A stretch of DNA of 13,941 bases from Eubacterium sp. (GTDB lineage: Bacteria > Bacillota > Clostridia > Lachnospirales > Lachnospiraceae): contig JABUSX010000053.1 of assembly GCA_021442545.1 (NCBI GenBank), positions 1 to 13,941 on the forward strand, in the 5' to 3' direction. The notes under the pieces are model-generated. The model ran no database searches. It had not been told where the DNA came from and was given only the letters and a program-made list of their open reading frames with translations. Shown piece after piece: positions 7,743 to 13,934 of the stretch. Position numbers and translations under genes: made by a program. Position 1 is the first letter of the stretch; each line of letters opens with the position of its first letter.

Positions 7743-7780
7743 AGAGTCCCTGCCGGGCGAAAATGTCCTGCAGAGACTCT
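7743..7780 (-). terminator. Intrinsic terminator after trpB2
   Basis: On the minus strand AGAGTCTCTGC (7770-7780) pairs with GCAGGGACTCT (7743-7753): 11 pairs, one a G-U wobble, around a 16-nt loop. It is followed by TTTGT. It lies 22 bp after the trpB2 stop. The U tract is short, so efficiency is uncertain. Confidence 0.6.
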
Positions 7781-7802
7781 CAGAATAATTGCTGTATATG
7801 TG

Positions 7803-9176
7803 TTACTGTTTCGGAATCGAAGCAAAGCCGGCCTCAAGATCCTCCTGCGTCGGCACATAATCACTCATGACGCCGTCATTGTATTTGTTGTATGCAACCA
7901 TATCGAAGTATCCGGTACCGGTCAGTCCGAAGATGATCGTTTTTTCTTCCCCTGTCTCCCTGCATTTCAGAGCCTCATCAATGGCCGCCTTGATCGCATG
8001 GGAAGATTCGGGTGCCGGCAGGGTTCCCTCGGTACGTGCGAATAACGTTGCCGCTTCAAACACCTGCGTCTGCTCATAAGAAACAGCCGTCATCAGGCCA
8101 TCATCGTAAAGCTGTGAAAGAACAGGACTCATGCCATGATACCGCAGACCGCCTGCATGGCTCGCTGACGGAATGAAATCATGTCCGAGCGTGTACATCT
8201 TTGCCATCGGACAGACCATGCCCGTGTCACAGAAATCATAGGCATACACACCGCGCGTAAAGCTCGGGCAGCTGGCCGGCTCAACAGCAATAAAGTCGTA
8301 GTCTTTTTCTCCCCGCAGCTTTTCTCCCATAAAGGGTGCAATCAGACCGCCGAGGTTGGAGCCGCCGCCTGCACAGCCGATGATGACATCCGGCTCAATA
8401 CCGTATTTTTTACAGGCATCATAGGTTTCCTGCCCGATTATGCTCTGATGCAGCATGACCTGATTCAGCACGCTTCCGAGAACATAACGGTATCCTTCCG
8501 TCCCGGTCGCAACTTCGACCGCTTCGGAAATGGCACAGCCCAGGGATCCGGTCGTTCCCGGATGATCGGCATTGATCTTTCTTCCGACTTCCGTATCCAT
8601 CGACGGTGAAGGCGTAACGGATGCCCCGTAGGTTCTCATCACCTCACGGCGGAACGGTTTCTGTTCGTAAGATACCTTGACCATGTAGACCTTGCAGTCC
8701 AGATCGAAGAATGAACAGGCCATGGAAAGAGCCGTGCCCCACTGTCCGGCACCTGTTTCCGTCGTGACACCCTTCAGACCCTGTTTCTTAGCATAGTAAG
8801 CCTGGGCGATCGCAGAATTCAGTTTGTGGCTTCCGGAGGTATTATTACCTTCGAATTTGTAGAAGATATGTGCGGGCGTATCCAGCGCCTTCTCAAGAAA
8901 GGTTGCATGGATCAGCGGAGACGGACGGTACATTTTATAGAAATTATGGATTTCCTCCGGAATATCAATAAAACGATCCGTGTTGTTCAGTTCCTGCTGA
9001 ACCAGCTCCCTGCAGAAGATCGGCTCCATCTGTTCTGCCGTCAACGGCTCTCTTGTTCCCGGATGGATCAGAGGTGCCGGTTTGTTCTTCATATCTGCCC
9101 GCATGTTGTACCATTTATCCGGAATCTCATTTTCCTGAAGATAAATCTTGTAGGGAACATCACTGTACTTACTCAT
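7803..9176 (-). CDS. trpB: TrpB2-type tryptophan synthase beta-like chain
   Basis: PLP enzyme expected to condense indole with L-serine to give tryptophan. The 457 residues and motifs fit the TrpB2 (TrpB-like) group rather than canonical ~400-residue TrpB1: an N-terminal extension with EIPDKWYNMRADM (17-29), RPSPLIHATFLE (84-95), the PLP lysine in GSHKLNSA (K118), ETGAGQWGTALSMA (140-153) with the catalytic Glu, and the phosphate-binding GCAGGGSNLGG (267-277). The ATG at 9176-9174 follows an AAGGAGGAG site. No trpA or other trp gene is adjacent: the gene stands alone between its T-box leader and a terminator. TrpB2 enzymes are thought to work without TrpA or on salvaged indole, so indole salvage is a reasonable inference. 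The T-box specifier independently supports a tryptophan role. Confidence 0.95.
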   Translation of the reverse strand: MSKYSDVPYKIYLQENEIPDKWYNMRADMKNKPAPLIHPGTREPLTAEQMEPIFCRELVQQELNNTDRFIDIPEEIHNFYKMYRPSPLIHATFLEKALDTPAHIFYKFEGNNTSGSHKLNSAIAQAYYAKKQGLKGVTTETGAGQWGTALSMACSFFDLDCKVYMVKVSYEQKPFRREVMRTYGASVTPSPSMDTEVGRKINADHPGTTGSLGCAISEAVEVATGTEGYRYVLGSVLNQVMLHQSIIGQETYDACKKYGIEPDVIIGCAGGGSNLGGLIAPFMGEKLRGEKDYDFIAVEPASCPSFTRGVYAYDFCDTGMVCPMAKMYTLGHDFIPSASHAGGLRYHGMSPVLSQLYDDGLMTAVSYEQTQVFEAATLFARTEGTLPAPESSHAIKAAIDEALKCRETGEEKTIIFGLTGTGYFDMVAYNKYNDGVMSDYVPTQEDLEAGFASIPKQ

Positions 9177-9221
9177 TTTTTCTCCTCCTTAACCATTTAT
9201 TTTTATAAAACTGCATGTTTT

Positions 9222-9263
9222 CCGAAACCCATCCGGCGAGCAGGCTCCCGGATGCTCTTTCGG
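9222..9263 (-). other. Strong two-part hairpin between the T-box terminator and the trpB2 start
   Basis: On the minus strand CCGAAA pairs with TTTCGG (6 bp), and inside it CATCCGGGAG pairs with CTC-g-CCGGATG (7 plus 3 bp), with small internal loops. It lies ~22 nt after the terminator T tract and ~46 nt before the ATG. There is no U tract after it, so it is not a normal intrinsic terminator. It could stabilise the 5' end of the mRNA, mark a processing site, or be a dispersed palindromic element. Confidence 0.6.
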
Positions 9264-9284
9264 TTCGAGACAGGACTTATACAC

Positions 9285-9330
9285 AAAAAGAAACAGAACC
9301 CTGCCCCAGTTTTGCTGGGACAGGATTCTG
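9285..9330 (-). terminator. T-box regulated terminator
   Basis: On the minus strand AGAAtCCTGtCCCAG pairs with CTGGGgCAGGgTTCT around a CAAAA loop, followed by a T-rich tail GTTTCTTTTT. It is a strong intrinsic terminator just after the T-box sequence, as expected for the OFF structure of a transcriptional T-box leader. Confidence 0.92.
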
Positions 9331-9604
9331 AATACAATTCATCCTGCGGTGCCACCCGGCTTGGTACATCGTACCCTCTCAGTGTGTACAACCATACACA
9401 GGCCTTTGTTCACGGAGAGCCGCCTCCGTCTCCCCTACTTGGAGTCACTACGATCCGAAATGAAAATGCCTCTTCCTTTCCGATCACGGCCACTCTGTTC
9501 GGTTCACCCTCAGAAGTCCATTCGTTCGGTTCCGGTCTCCGCCTCGCACCACCCGGCGTCTCTCTCCTGACTTTTCCCGAAGTACTACTCTTCGTCACAG
9601 GTTT
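9285..9604 (-). promoter_or_regulatory. T-box riboswitch leader, tRNA-Trp responsive
   Basis: Binds uncharged tRNA in the nascent leader and stops the terminator at 9285-9330 from forming, so trpB2 is expressed when tryptophan is short. The T-box core GGTGGCACCGCAG lies at 9344-9356. Stem I is visible from GACGAAGAGTAGTA onward: TTCGG pairs with CCGAA at the base, TCAGGAG with CTTCTGA above, and the apical part has GGGTGGTGCGAG. Within the 3' arm the sequence CGAA-TGG-ACTT places UGG (9518-9520) at the specifier position after the usual GAA, so it reads the Trp codon. The UGGC in the T-box would pair with a GCCA acceptor end, and bacterial tRNA-Trp normally carries G73. Leader length of ~320 nt before the terminator end is typical. 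Specifier choice is by eye. Confidence 0.9.
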
Positions 9605-9610
9605 GCAACG

Positions 9611-9639
9611 AGTATAATCGCCAGGGCACAGTTTGTCAA
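9611..9639 (-). promoter_or_regulatory. Sigma-A promoter of the T-box/trpB2 unit
   Basis: On the minus strand a perfect TTGACA (9634-9639) is followed after 17 bp by TATACT (9611-9616). Initiation near 9604 starts the T-box leader, a few bases before Stem I. It lies 74 bp past the MFS stop codon; I see no clear terminator for the MFS gene in that gap. Confidence 0.88.
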
Positions 9640-9713
9640 GAGAAACGCCCTGTCTGCAAGGTTTGATTCTTTTCCGTTTCTCTGTCAGCAGAAATCCGGT
9701 TCTGAGAGATTCT

Positions 9714-11174
9714 TTATCCGGCAGCCTGCTTCTCTTTCTGTCTGCGGACGAACAGAACACCGAGTGCCAGAGCGAAAACGGCAATGACCACGGATACGAT
9801 AAAGGAGGTACGAACGCCGCTCATAGCCGCTTCAGCCGTATCAGGAGCTGCAGATCCGGCTGTGACTGCTGTCATGATCAATACCAGGATAGCCGTGCCG
9901 AGGGCGCCGGCAATGGTCTTGATCGTATTGTAAAGAGCCGTGCCGTGAGCCATCAGTTCCGGCGGCAGTGCGTTCAGGCCCCATGTTGTCAGCGGCATGA
10001 TAAGAAGCGCCAGTGAGAACATCCATAAAGTGTACATGGCACAGATATAGGGGAATCCCGTTGAAAGATTCATCATGGCAAAGCCCACGATCGTTGCCGT
10101 AAAAATAGCCAGTCCGACGAGAGTAAGCATTCTCGGCCCGCTCTTATCATAGATTTTTCCGGCAATCGGACTGAACAATGCCATAATAAGCGCACCGGGA
10201 ACCATCATGGCGCCGGTATAAAGGGCAGAGAAATCACGAATTGTCTGCATGTAGATCGGAAGGATCGTCATCAGAGCCAGCAAAGCCGCGTTAAGAATAA
10301 GACCGATGATCATGGAGATCGTAAAATCACGGTACCCCAGAACTTTAAGACTCAGGAACGGCTTCGGAGCTTTAATCTGTCTGAGCGCAAAGAGGATCAG
10401 GCAGACCACACCGATGATCAGAGAACCGAGTACGAGCGGATTTGTCCAGCCAAGCAGTGTCGCATTGCTGAAGCAGTAAAGCGGTCCGCCGAAACCAACA
10501 ACGGAAAGAAGTACGGAGATAAAATCCAGTTTCATTCCCTTGTCCGGCTTGATCTGCTCCGGATCACGCATCAGGAATATGGCCAGCAGGAAATCGATCA
10601 GGGCAAGCGGCCCGATCACCAGGAATACCGCATTCCATCCGAGTTTGTCCACAATGATGCCGGCCAGAACAGGTCCGACAGCCGGAGCCGCCGCACAGAC
10701 GATACCCACGATACCCATGGCCACGCCCCTCTTCTTTTCGGGGAAGGTTCTCATGATAACGAACTGGATCATGGACATCAGCACACCGACACCCAGCGCC
10801 TGCAGGATACGGGCTGTGAACAGAAGCGCATAGCTGTTTGCAAAACCGGCAAGGAAAGAACCTGCCGTAAAAACGCCCATAGCGGTAATAAACAGACTGC
10901 GGATCTTAAATCTTCCGAACAAAAACGCCGTTGTCGGAACCATGATGCCGGTCACAAGGGAAAATACCGTCGTAAGCAGCTGTCCCTGGTTCGCATCAAT
11001 GCCCAGACCTTCCATGATCTTCGGCAGAGCCGGCGAGATAACGGTCTGATTCAGCATGGCAATGAAGGTACCGAACAGCATCACAGCCAGAATAATAACC
11101 GTTTTCTTATCCGGTTTTTCATCCGGCGCATTCAGCTCCTTCTGCATCTCCCGTTCCAAATCTGTTTCATTCAT
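9714..11174 (-). CDS. DHA2-family (EmrB/QacA-type) MFS drug exporter, 14 TM
   Basis: Predicted proton-coupled exporter of drugs or other hydrophobic compounds in the cytoplasmic membrane. The 486 residues contain about 14 hydrophobic segments after a ~23-residue charged N-terminus. TM1 has the DHA2-like AMLNQTVISPALPKI, a degenerate motif A (LFGRFKIRS) joins TM2 and TM3, and motif C-like AAPAVGPVLAG lies in TM5. FSPIAGKIYDKSGPR marks the second-half motif A copy. ATG 11174-11172 has AAAAAGGA 7 nt upstream; a longer reading to 11249 lacks a better site. It is a single-gene unit with its own promoter and palindromic operator (11287-11307). No MarR or TetR regulator gene is adjacent. The substrate cannot be predicted from this sequence. 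Confidence 0.93.
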   Translation of the reverse strand: MNETDLEREMQKELNAPDEKPDKKTVIILAVMLFGTFIAMLNQTVISPALPKIMEGLGIDANQGQLLTTVFSLVTGIMVPTTAFLFGRFKIRSLFITAMGVFTAGSFLAGFANSYALLFTARILQALGVGVLMSMIQFVIMRTFPEKKRGVAMGIVGIVCAAAPAVGPVLAGIIVDKLGWNAVFLVIGPLALIDFLLAIFLMRDPEQIKPDKGMKLDFISVLLSVVGFGGPLYCFSNATLLGWTNPLVLGSLIIGVVCLILFALRQIKAPKPFLSLKVLGYRDFTISMIIGLILNAALLALMTILPIYMQTIRDFSALYTGAMMVPGALIMALFSPIAGKIYDKSGPRMLTLVGLAIFTATIVGFAMMNLSTGFPYICAMYTLWMFSLALLIMPLTTWGLNALPPELMAHGTALYNTIKTIAGALGTAILVLIMTAVTAGSAAPDTAEAAMSGVRTSFIVSVVIAVFALALGVLFVRRQKEKQAAG

Positions 11175-11286
11175 TGCTGTATCCTTTTTCAAAACTTCCT
11201 CTCTTCCTGTACCTGAATGATCGAAATCCCTCAGGAACCCGTGCTGCACTATGAATATCCGGCATCTGTAAGTACAATGGTATGCT

Positions 11287-11307
11287 TTGCAACAATTGCA
11301 ATTGCAA
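11287..11307 (-). promoter_or_regulatory. Palindromic operator candidate for the MFS gene
   Basis: Three copies of the self-complementary TTGCAA lie at 11287-11292, 11296-11301 and 11302-11307; the last two abut to make the 12-bp palindrome TTGCAATTGCAA. The block begins ~20 bp after the -10 hexamer, where a bound dimer would block the polymerase. A fourth TTGCAA is the -35 itself. This layout suits a MarR- or TetR-type repressor, but the regulator is not in the window. Confidence 0.55.
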
Positions 11308-11320
11308 CAATCGATTCCTC

Positions 11321-11349
11321 ACTATATCACCAAACGATGTAATTTGCAA
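11321..11349 (-). promoter_or_regulatory. Sigma-A promoter of the MFS exporter
   Basis: On the minus strand TTGCAA (11344-11349, 4 of 6) is followed after 17 bp by TATAGT (11321-11326, 5 of 6) with a TG one base upstream of it. An A/T run (TTTTTAAAAAAT) just upstream could act as an UP element. The ATG is ~147 bp downstream, so the mRNA has a leader of ~140 nt that includes the operator repeats. Confidence 0.72.
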
Positions 11350-11401
11350 GATTTTTTAAAAACTGTCCGCTTGTGCAGGTACGGCGGCCGCATAACACAG
11401 G

Positions 11402-11430
11402 AAAAGGGTGTCCTTTCCGGACACCCTTTT
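11402..11430. terminator. Perfect bidirectional intrinsic terminator
   Basis: AAAAGGGTGTCC (11402-11413) and GGACACCCTTTT (11419-11430) form a perfect 12-bp inverted repeat with a 5-nt loop, with T runs on either reading. Here it serves the minus-strand tsaE/tsaB-rimI operon, 32 bp after the small membrane protein gene, and insulates the MFS promoter. Confidence 0.93.
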
Positions 11431-11462
11431 TATACATACGATGCAGAACCCTGAAAGAGACT

Positions 11463-11762
11463 TTACATCCCCCTCGTCAGCTTAACAAACACGACCAGAT
11501 CAATGATCACAATGATTATCATAATAATGCCGAAAACCGAGTGCGTAATAAAAATACTCAGCACCTCCATGATCGTCAGCGGAAGAAGAAACCATGCAAT
11601 CGCTCTCTGATAGGCGATCTCCTGTTCCGGCGTGCGTTTTTTCTGCTGCACTCTGCTGGAGCTGAACAGTTCCAGTATCGCGTGACCCTTTCCCAGGAAA
11701 AAAACGACCATCAGACTTCCGAAAATAATGGCAAGTACAATATCCAGTTCCGTGCTAAACAT
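11463..11762 (-). CDS. Small three-TM membrane protein of unknown function
   Basis: I do not recognise it firmly. The 99-residue protein has three hydrophobic segments: LDIVLAIIFGSLMVVFFLG near the N-terminus, AIAWFLLPLTIMEVLSIFI in the middle, and GIIMIIIVIIDLVVFVKL at the end. A polar cytosolic-type loop (SSSRVQQKKRTPEQEIAYQR) lies between the first two. The FFLGKGHAIL turn and overall plan recall small DUF3784-like membrane proteins, but I cannot confirm this. ATG 11762-11760 was chosen because GGGGGA lies 5 nt upstream; a start at 11786 (107 residues) has no usable ribosome site. It follows tsaB-rimI by 33 bp and precedes a strong terminator, so it is the last gene of that operon. Confidence 0.78.
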   Translation of the reverse strand: MFSTELDIVLAIIFGSLMVVFFLGKGHAILELFSSSRVQQKKRTPEQEIAYQRAIAWFLLPLTIMEVLSIFITHSVFGIIMIIIVIIDLVVFVKLTRGM

Positions 11763-11795
11763 AAGCTTCCCCCGCTCTGCCGCCATCCTCTGCGG

Positions 11796-12938
11796 CTAAA
11801 AACCAACCTTCAACAGTTTCTTCATGAGGATTGCATCCTCATTCGTATCCGTATAATACTGTTTCCGCCGTCCGACCGGTTCAAACCCGGACTTCCTGTA
11901 CAAAGCCAGCGCCGGCTCATTACGCTCCCTGACTTCCAGAAAGATTTCTTCCGTCCCTTTCTTCTCCGCAGTATCCAGAAGTGTCTGCAGAAGCTTTCTT
12001 CCGATCCCCTGCTCCCTCTCGGCGGCGGCAACGGCAATATTGGTCACATCACCCTGCCCCCCGGCCAGAACAGCTCCGGCATAGCCGATGACCGCATCAT
12101 CTCTCTGTGCAGCCAGGAACAGACTCTCCGACCGTTTCAGCATATCACAAAAACTCTGTCTGCTCCAGGGAATTGAAAAACTCTCCCTTTCAATACGCTC
12201 GATCGACGGAAGATCCTCCTCCTTCATAGGCCGGATCCTGATCTTTTCAAGACGCTCCCTCTCCGCCTGTGAAAGCCGAAGATAATCCGGAACATGATCC
12301 GCAGCAGAAACAAATCTGCCCTCCTCCGCATAATACGATGCCAGAACACCGACGGCAGCCGCCCTCTGCAGAGAAAGATGCGGCGGTGCAAAAGAAAGCG
12401 GCACACGAAGATTCTTCCCCAGCAGTTCCCGGTAAACCGGCACCCCGTCGCCAAGCACGGTAACCGGCTTTCCCATATCATTCAGCAGATCTGTCAGTTC
12501 TTCAACCGAAACCGCCCACTGCTTCCTGACAGTAATCAGCCTTTCTTCATCAAACCGAGACAGGCCGGTGTACACCTGATTCCGCCTGGCATCCATCATC
12601 GGAACGATCAGATTCCCCGTCGCCCCCTGCAGATTCATTGCCAGCGCATCCACGGTCGGAACCGGGATCAAAGGCTTATCCAGTGCAAGCGCAAGCCCCT
12701 TCGCTGTTGCCGAACCGATCCTCAGACCCGTAAAAGATCCCGGTCCTCCGGCAAGAGCGACTGCATCCACTTCACTCACATCCATCCCGAGCATCCCGAG
12801 AACCGCATCGATCATCGGAAGCAGCGTCTCCGAATGCGTTTTTCTGAAATTCACCGTATATTCCGCAAGAACTGCCGCATCATTCAAAACCGCGACCGAA
12901 GCGACCAGTCCCGAAGAATCCAAGGCCAGAATCTTCAT
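11796..12938 (-). CDS. tsaB-rimI: TsaB-RimI fusion: t6A37 synthesis subunit plus S18 N-acetyltransferase
   Basis: Two proteins in one 380-residue chain. Residues 1-~228 are TsaB, the ASKHA-fold scaffold that pairs with TsaD and TsaE to make threonylcarbamoyladenosine at tRNA position 37. They show MKILALDSSG, HSETLLPMID (35-44), AGGPGSFTGLRIG (63-75) and PMMDARRNQVYTG (113-125). Residues ~233-376 are a GNAT domain like RimI, which acetylates the N-terminus of ribosomal protein S18: IRPMKEEDLPSI (235-246), PWS (257-259), acetyl-CoA loop EREQGIGRKLL (307-317), FLEVRERN (333-340) and the Tyr in LYRKSGF (346-352). The linker is only a few residues. The ATG at 12938-12936 has AAAGGA ~13 nt upstream, rather distant. 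It lies 44 bp after tsaE. tsaD is not in the window. Such fusions are annotated in other Clostridia. Confidence 0.95.
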   Translation of the reverse strand: MKILALDSSGLVASVAVLNDAAVLAEYTVNFRKTHSETLLPMIDAVLGMLGMDVSEVDAVALAGGPGSFTGLRIGSATAKGLALALDKPLIPVPTVDALAMNLQGATGNLIVPMMDARRNQVYTGLSRFDEERLITVRKQWAVSVEELTDLLNDMGKPVTVLGDGVPVYRELLGKNLRVPLSFAPPHLSLQRAAAVGVLASYYAEEGRFVSAADHVPDYLRLSQAERERLEKIRIRPMKEEDLPSIERIERESFSIPWSRQSFCDMLKRSESLFLAAQRDDAVIGYAGAVLAGGQGDVTNIAVAAAEREQGIGRKLLQTLLDTAEKKGTEEIFLEVRERNEPALALYRKSGFEPVGRRKQYYTDTNEDAILMKKLLKVGF

Positions 12939-12982
12939 AGCCCGTCGTTCATCCTTTCCAAAGCCGAAGCCGACAATCTCCG

Positions 12983-13420
12983 TTACTGTTCCGTCCGGCG
13001 GACAGTAATTCTTCTGTACTCATCGCCTTCGTCCATTTCCCTCTCCAGGGAAACAAACACCGTATCCGGCGGCAGCAGTTCCCGGATCCGGGATGCCCAC
13101 TCGATCAGGCAGACCCCATCTCCCCGGAAATACTCCTCATAACCGATATCATCCAGTTCATCCGGATCCTCGATACGATACACATCAAAATGAAACATAG
13201 GAAGCCGGCCCGTTGAATACTCCTGCACGATCATAAACGTCGGACTGTTCACCAGTTCCGTAACGCCAAGACCCTCTGCAAAACCTCTGCAGAAAACCGT
13301 CTTGCCGGCGCCCAGATCCCCGTCCAGAGCAAACACCTGGCCCGGAACCGCGTTCCGGCCCATTTCCTCTGCCAGAAGGAACGTATCATCCTCACTGCGG
13401 GAAACTATCTCCCTTTTCAT
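12983..13420 (-). CDS. tsaE: tRNA t6A37 biosynthesis ATPase TsaE
   Basis: ATPase of the TsaB-TsaD-TsaE complex, needed for turnover in t6A37 synthesis. The 145 residues match the family. Walker A is GDLGAGKT (34-41), followed by LVNSPTFMIVQEY (57-69), the HFDVYR motif (77-82), the LDDIGYEEYF helix (89-98) and CLIEWASR (104-111). I chose ATG 13420-13418 because AGGA lies 7 nt upstream; an upstream ATG at 13441 would add seven residues but has no good ribosome site and nearly coincides with the predicted transcription start. It is first in the operon with tsaB-rimI. Confidence 0.95.
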   Translation of the reverse strand: MKREIVSRSEDDTFLLAEEMGRNAVPGQVFALDGDLGAGKTVFCRGFAEGLGVTELVNSPTFMIVQEYSTGRLPMFHFDVYRIEDPDELDDIGYEEYFRGDGVCLIEWASRIRELLPPDTVFVSLEREMDEGDEYRRITVRRTEQ

Positions 13421-13447
13421 ACTTAAATCCTGCCCACTCATGCGCCT

Positions 13448-13476
13448 ATGTTATCACTTTTCCCGGGATATGTGAA
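13448..13476 (-). promoter_or_regulatory. Promoter of the tsaE operon
   Basis: On the minus strand TTCACA (13471-13476, 5 of 6) is followed after 17 bp by TAACAT (13448-13453, 4 of 6) with a TG one base upstream. Initiation near 13441 would give a leader of ~20 nt with the ribosome site. The repeat at 13482-13560 lies immediately upstream of the -35. Confidence 0.6.
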
Positions 13477-13481
13477 GATAC

Positions 13482-13560
13482 CGTGCAGGACCCTGTACTC
13501 TGATCCGAATCCGTATGATGACGTGCAGGACCTGCTGTACTCTGATCCGAAACCGTATGA
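13482..13560. repeat. Imperfect tandem direct repeat, two copies of 37/39 bp
   Basis: Copy A (13482-13518) and copy B (13522-13560) both start CGTGCAGGACC and end CCGTATGA. They differ by a 2-nt indel and one substitution, with a 3-nt spacer between them. The shared core is TGTACTCTGATCCGAA. Not CRISPR: no spacer and only two copies. The near identity suggests a recent duplication or a selected site. It sits right upstream of the tsaE promoter. Confidence 0.9.
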
Positions 13561-13645
13561 CGAGCCGCGGAAGCTCTTAAGGCATCGGAGACAATATTGA
13601 GGCCGGAAATCAGAACATATACAACGCTGCACACATAAAAACATC

Positions 13646-13674
13646 TTGTCTTCCGGCTTAAACCGGTTTATACT
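13646..13674 (+). promoter_or_regulatory. Plus-strand promoter of the FMN riboswitch unit
   Basis: TTGTCT (13646-13651, 4 of 6) is followed after 17 bp by TATACT (13669-13674). The spacer contains an inverted CCGG-CTTAAA-CCGG. Initiation near 13681 begins ~16 nt before the aptamer. Confidence 0.72.
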
Positions 13675-13696
13675 GTCCTAGTAAACTGAACAGGAG

Positions 13697-13809
13697 ATCT
13701 TCAGGGCGGGGTGAAAGTCCCCACTGGCGGTAGAGTCCGCGAACTGTCACACGACAGCCGAACCGGTGCAACTCCGGTACCAACAGTCACAGTCTGGATG
13801 AAAGAAGAT
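13697..13809 (+). promoter_or_regulatory. FMN riboswitch aptamer (RFN element)
   Basis: Senses flavin mononucleotide and represses riboflavin synthesis or uptake genes. P1 is ATCTTC (13697-13702) with GAAGAT (13804-13809). Between them lie the family hallmarks in order: AGGGCGGGGTGAAAGTCCCC, ACTGGCGGTAGAGTCCGCGA, a short variable hairpin (CTGTC/GACAG), GCCGAACCGGTGCAACTCCGG, and ACCAACAGTC followed by AGTCTGGATGAAAG. A terminator follows 31 nt later, so control is probably at transcription. The regulated gene lies right of the window. Confidence 0.96.
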
Positions 13810-13840
13810 ACACATAGCCATACAGCTGCACGTGTACTGC

Positions 13841-13866
13841 GCCCGGATGCCCATCCGGGCTTTATT
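13841..13866 (+). terminator. Terminator of the FMN riboswitch
   Basis: GCCCGGAT and ATCCGGGC form a perfect 8-bp stem with a 4-nt loop, followed by TTTATT. It is the probable OFF-state terminator when FMN is bound. The U tract is short and interrupted. Confidence 0.8.
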
Positions 13867-13928
13867 ATGCCCGGATTCCAGAAACAAGAACCGCAGAAAC
13901 GCAGCGCAGCTGATTTTTCAAGATCTCC

Positions 13929-13934
13929 GGAAAG
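13929..13934 (+). promoter_or_regulatory. Ribosome binding site candidate at right edge
   Basis: GGAAAG lies 7 nt before the end of the window, so a start codon at or just after 13942 would be well spaced. An in-frame ATG at 13867 is open to the edge for 25 codons, but it lies in the terminator tail with no ribosome site and a composition unlike a membrane transporter. Confidence 0.35.

Noticed and set aside
6726..8045. 439-codon plus-strand open frame
   Set aside because: Runs antisense across the 376-residue gene, the intergenic stretch and trpB2, crossing their promoter and terminator; a shadow.
9410..9784. 124-codon minus-strand frame through the T-box leader
   Set aside because: It overlaps the promoter, Stem I and specifier of the T-box and the MFS gene end; the RNA structure explains this sequence better.
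11167..11349. 60-codon minus-strand frame ending in an overlap with the MFS start (possible leader peptide)
   Set aside because: It would begin at a TTG that is the -35 hexamer, has no ribosome site, and its LQLQLLQ part is just the TTGCAA repeats read as codons.
13482..13560. CRISPR-like repeat
   Set aside because: Only two adjacent copies with a 3-nt gap and no spacer, no cas genes in the window.
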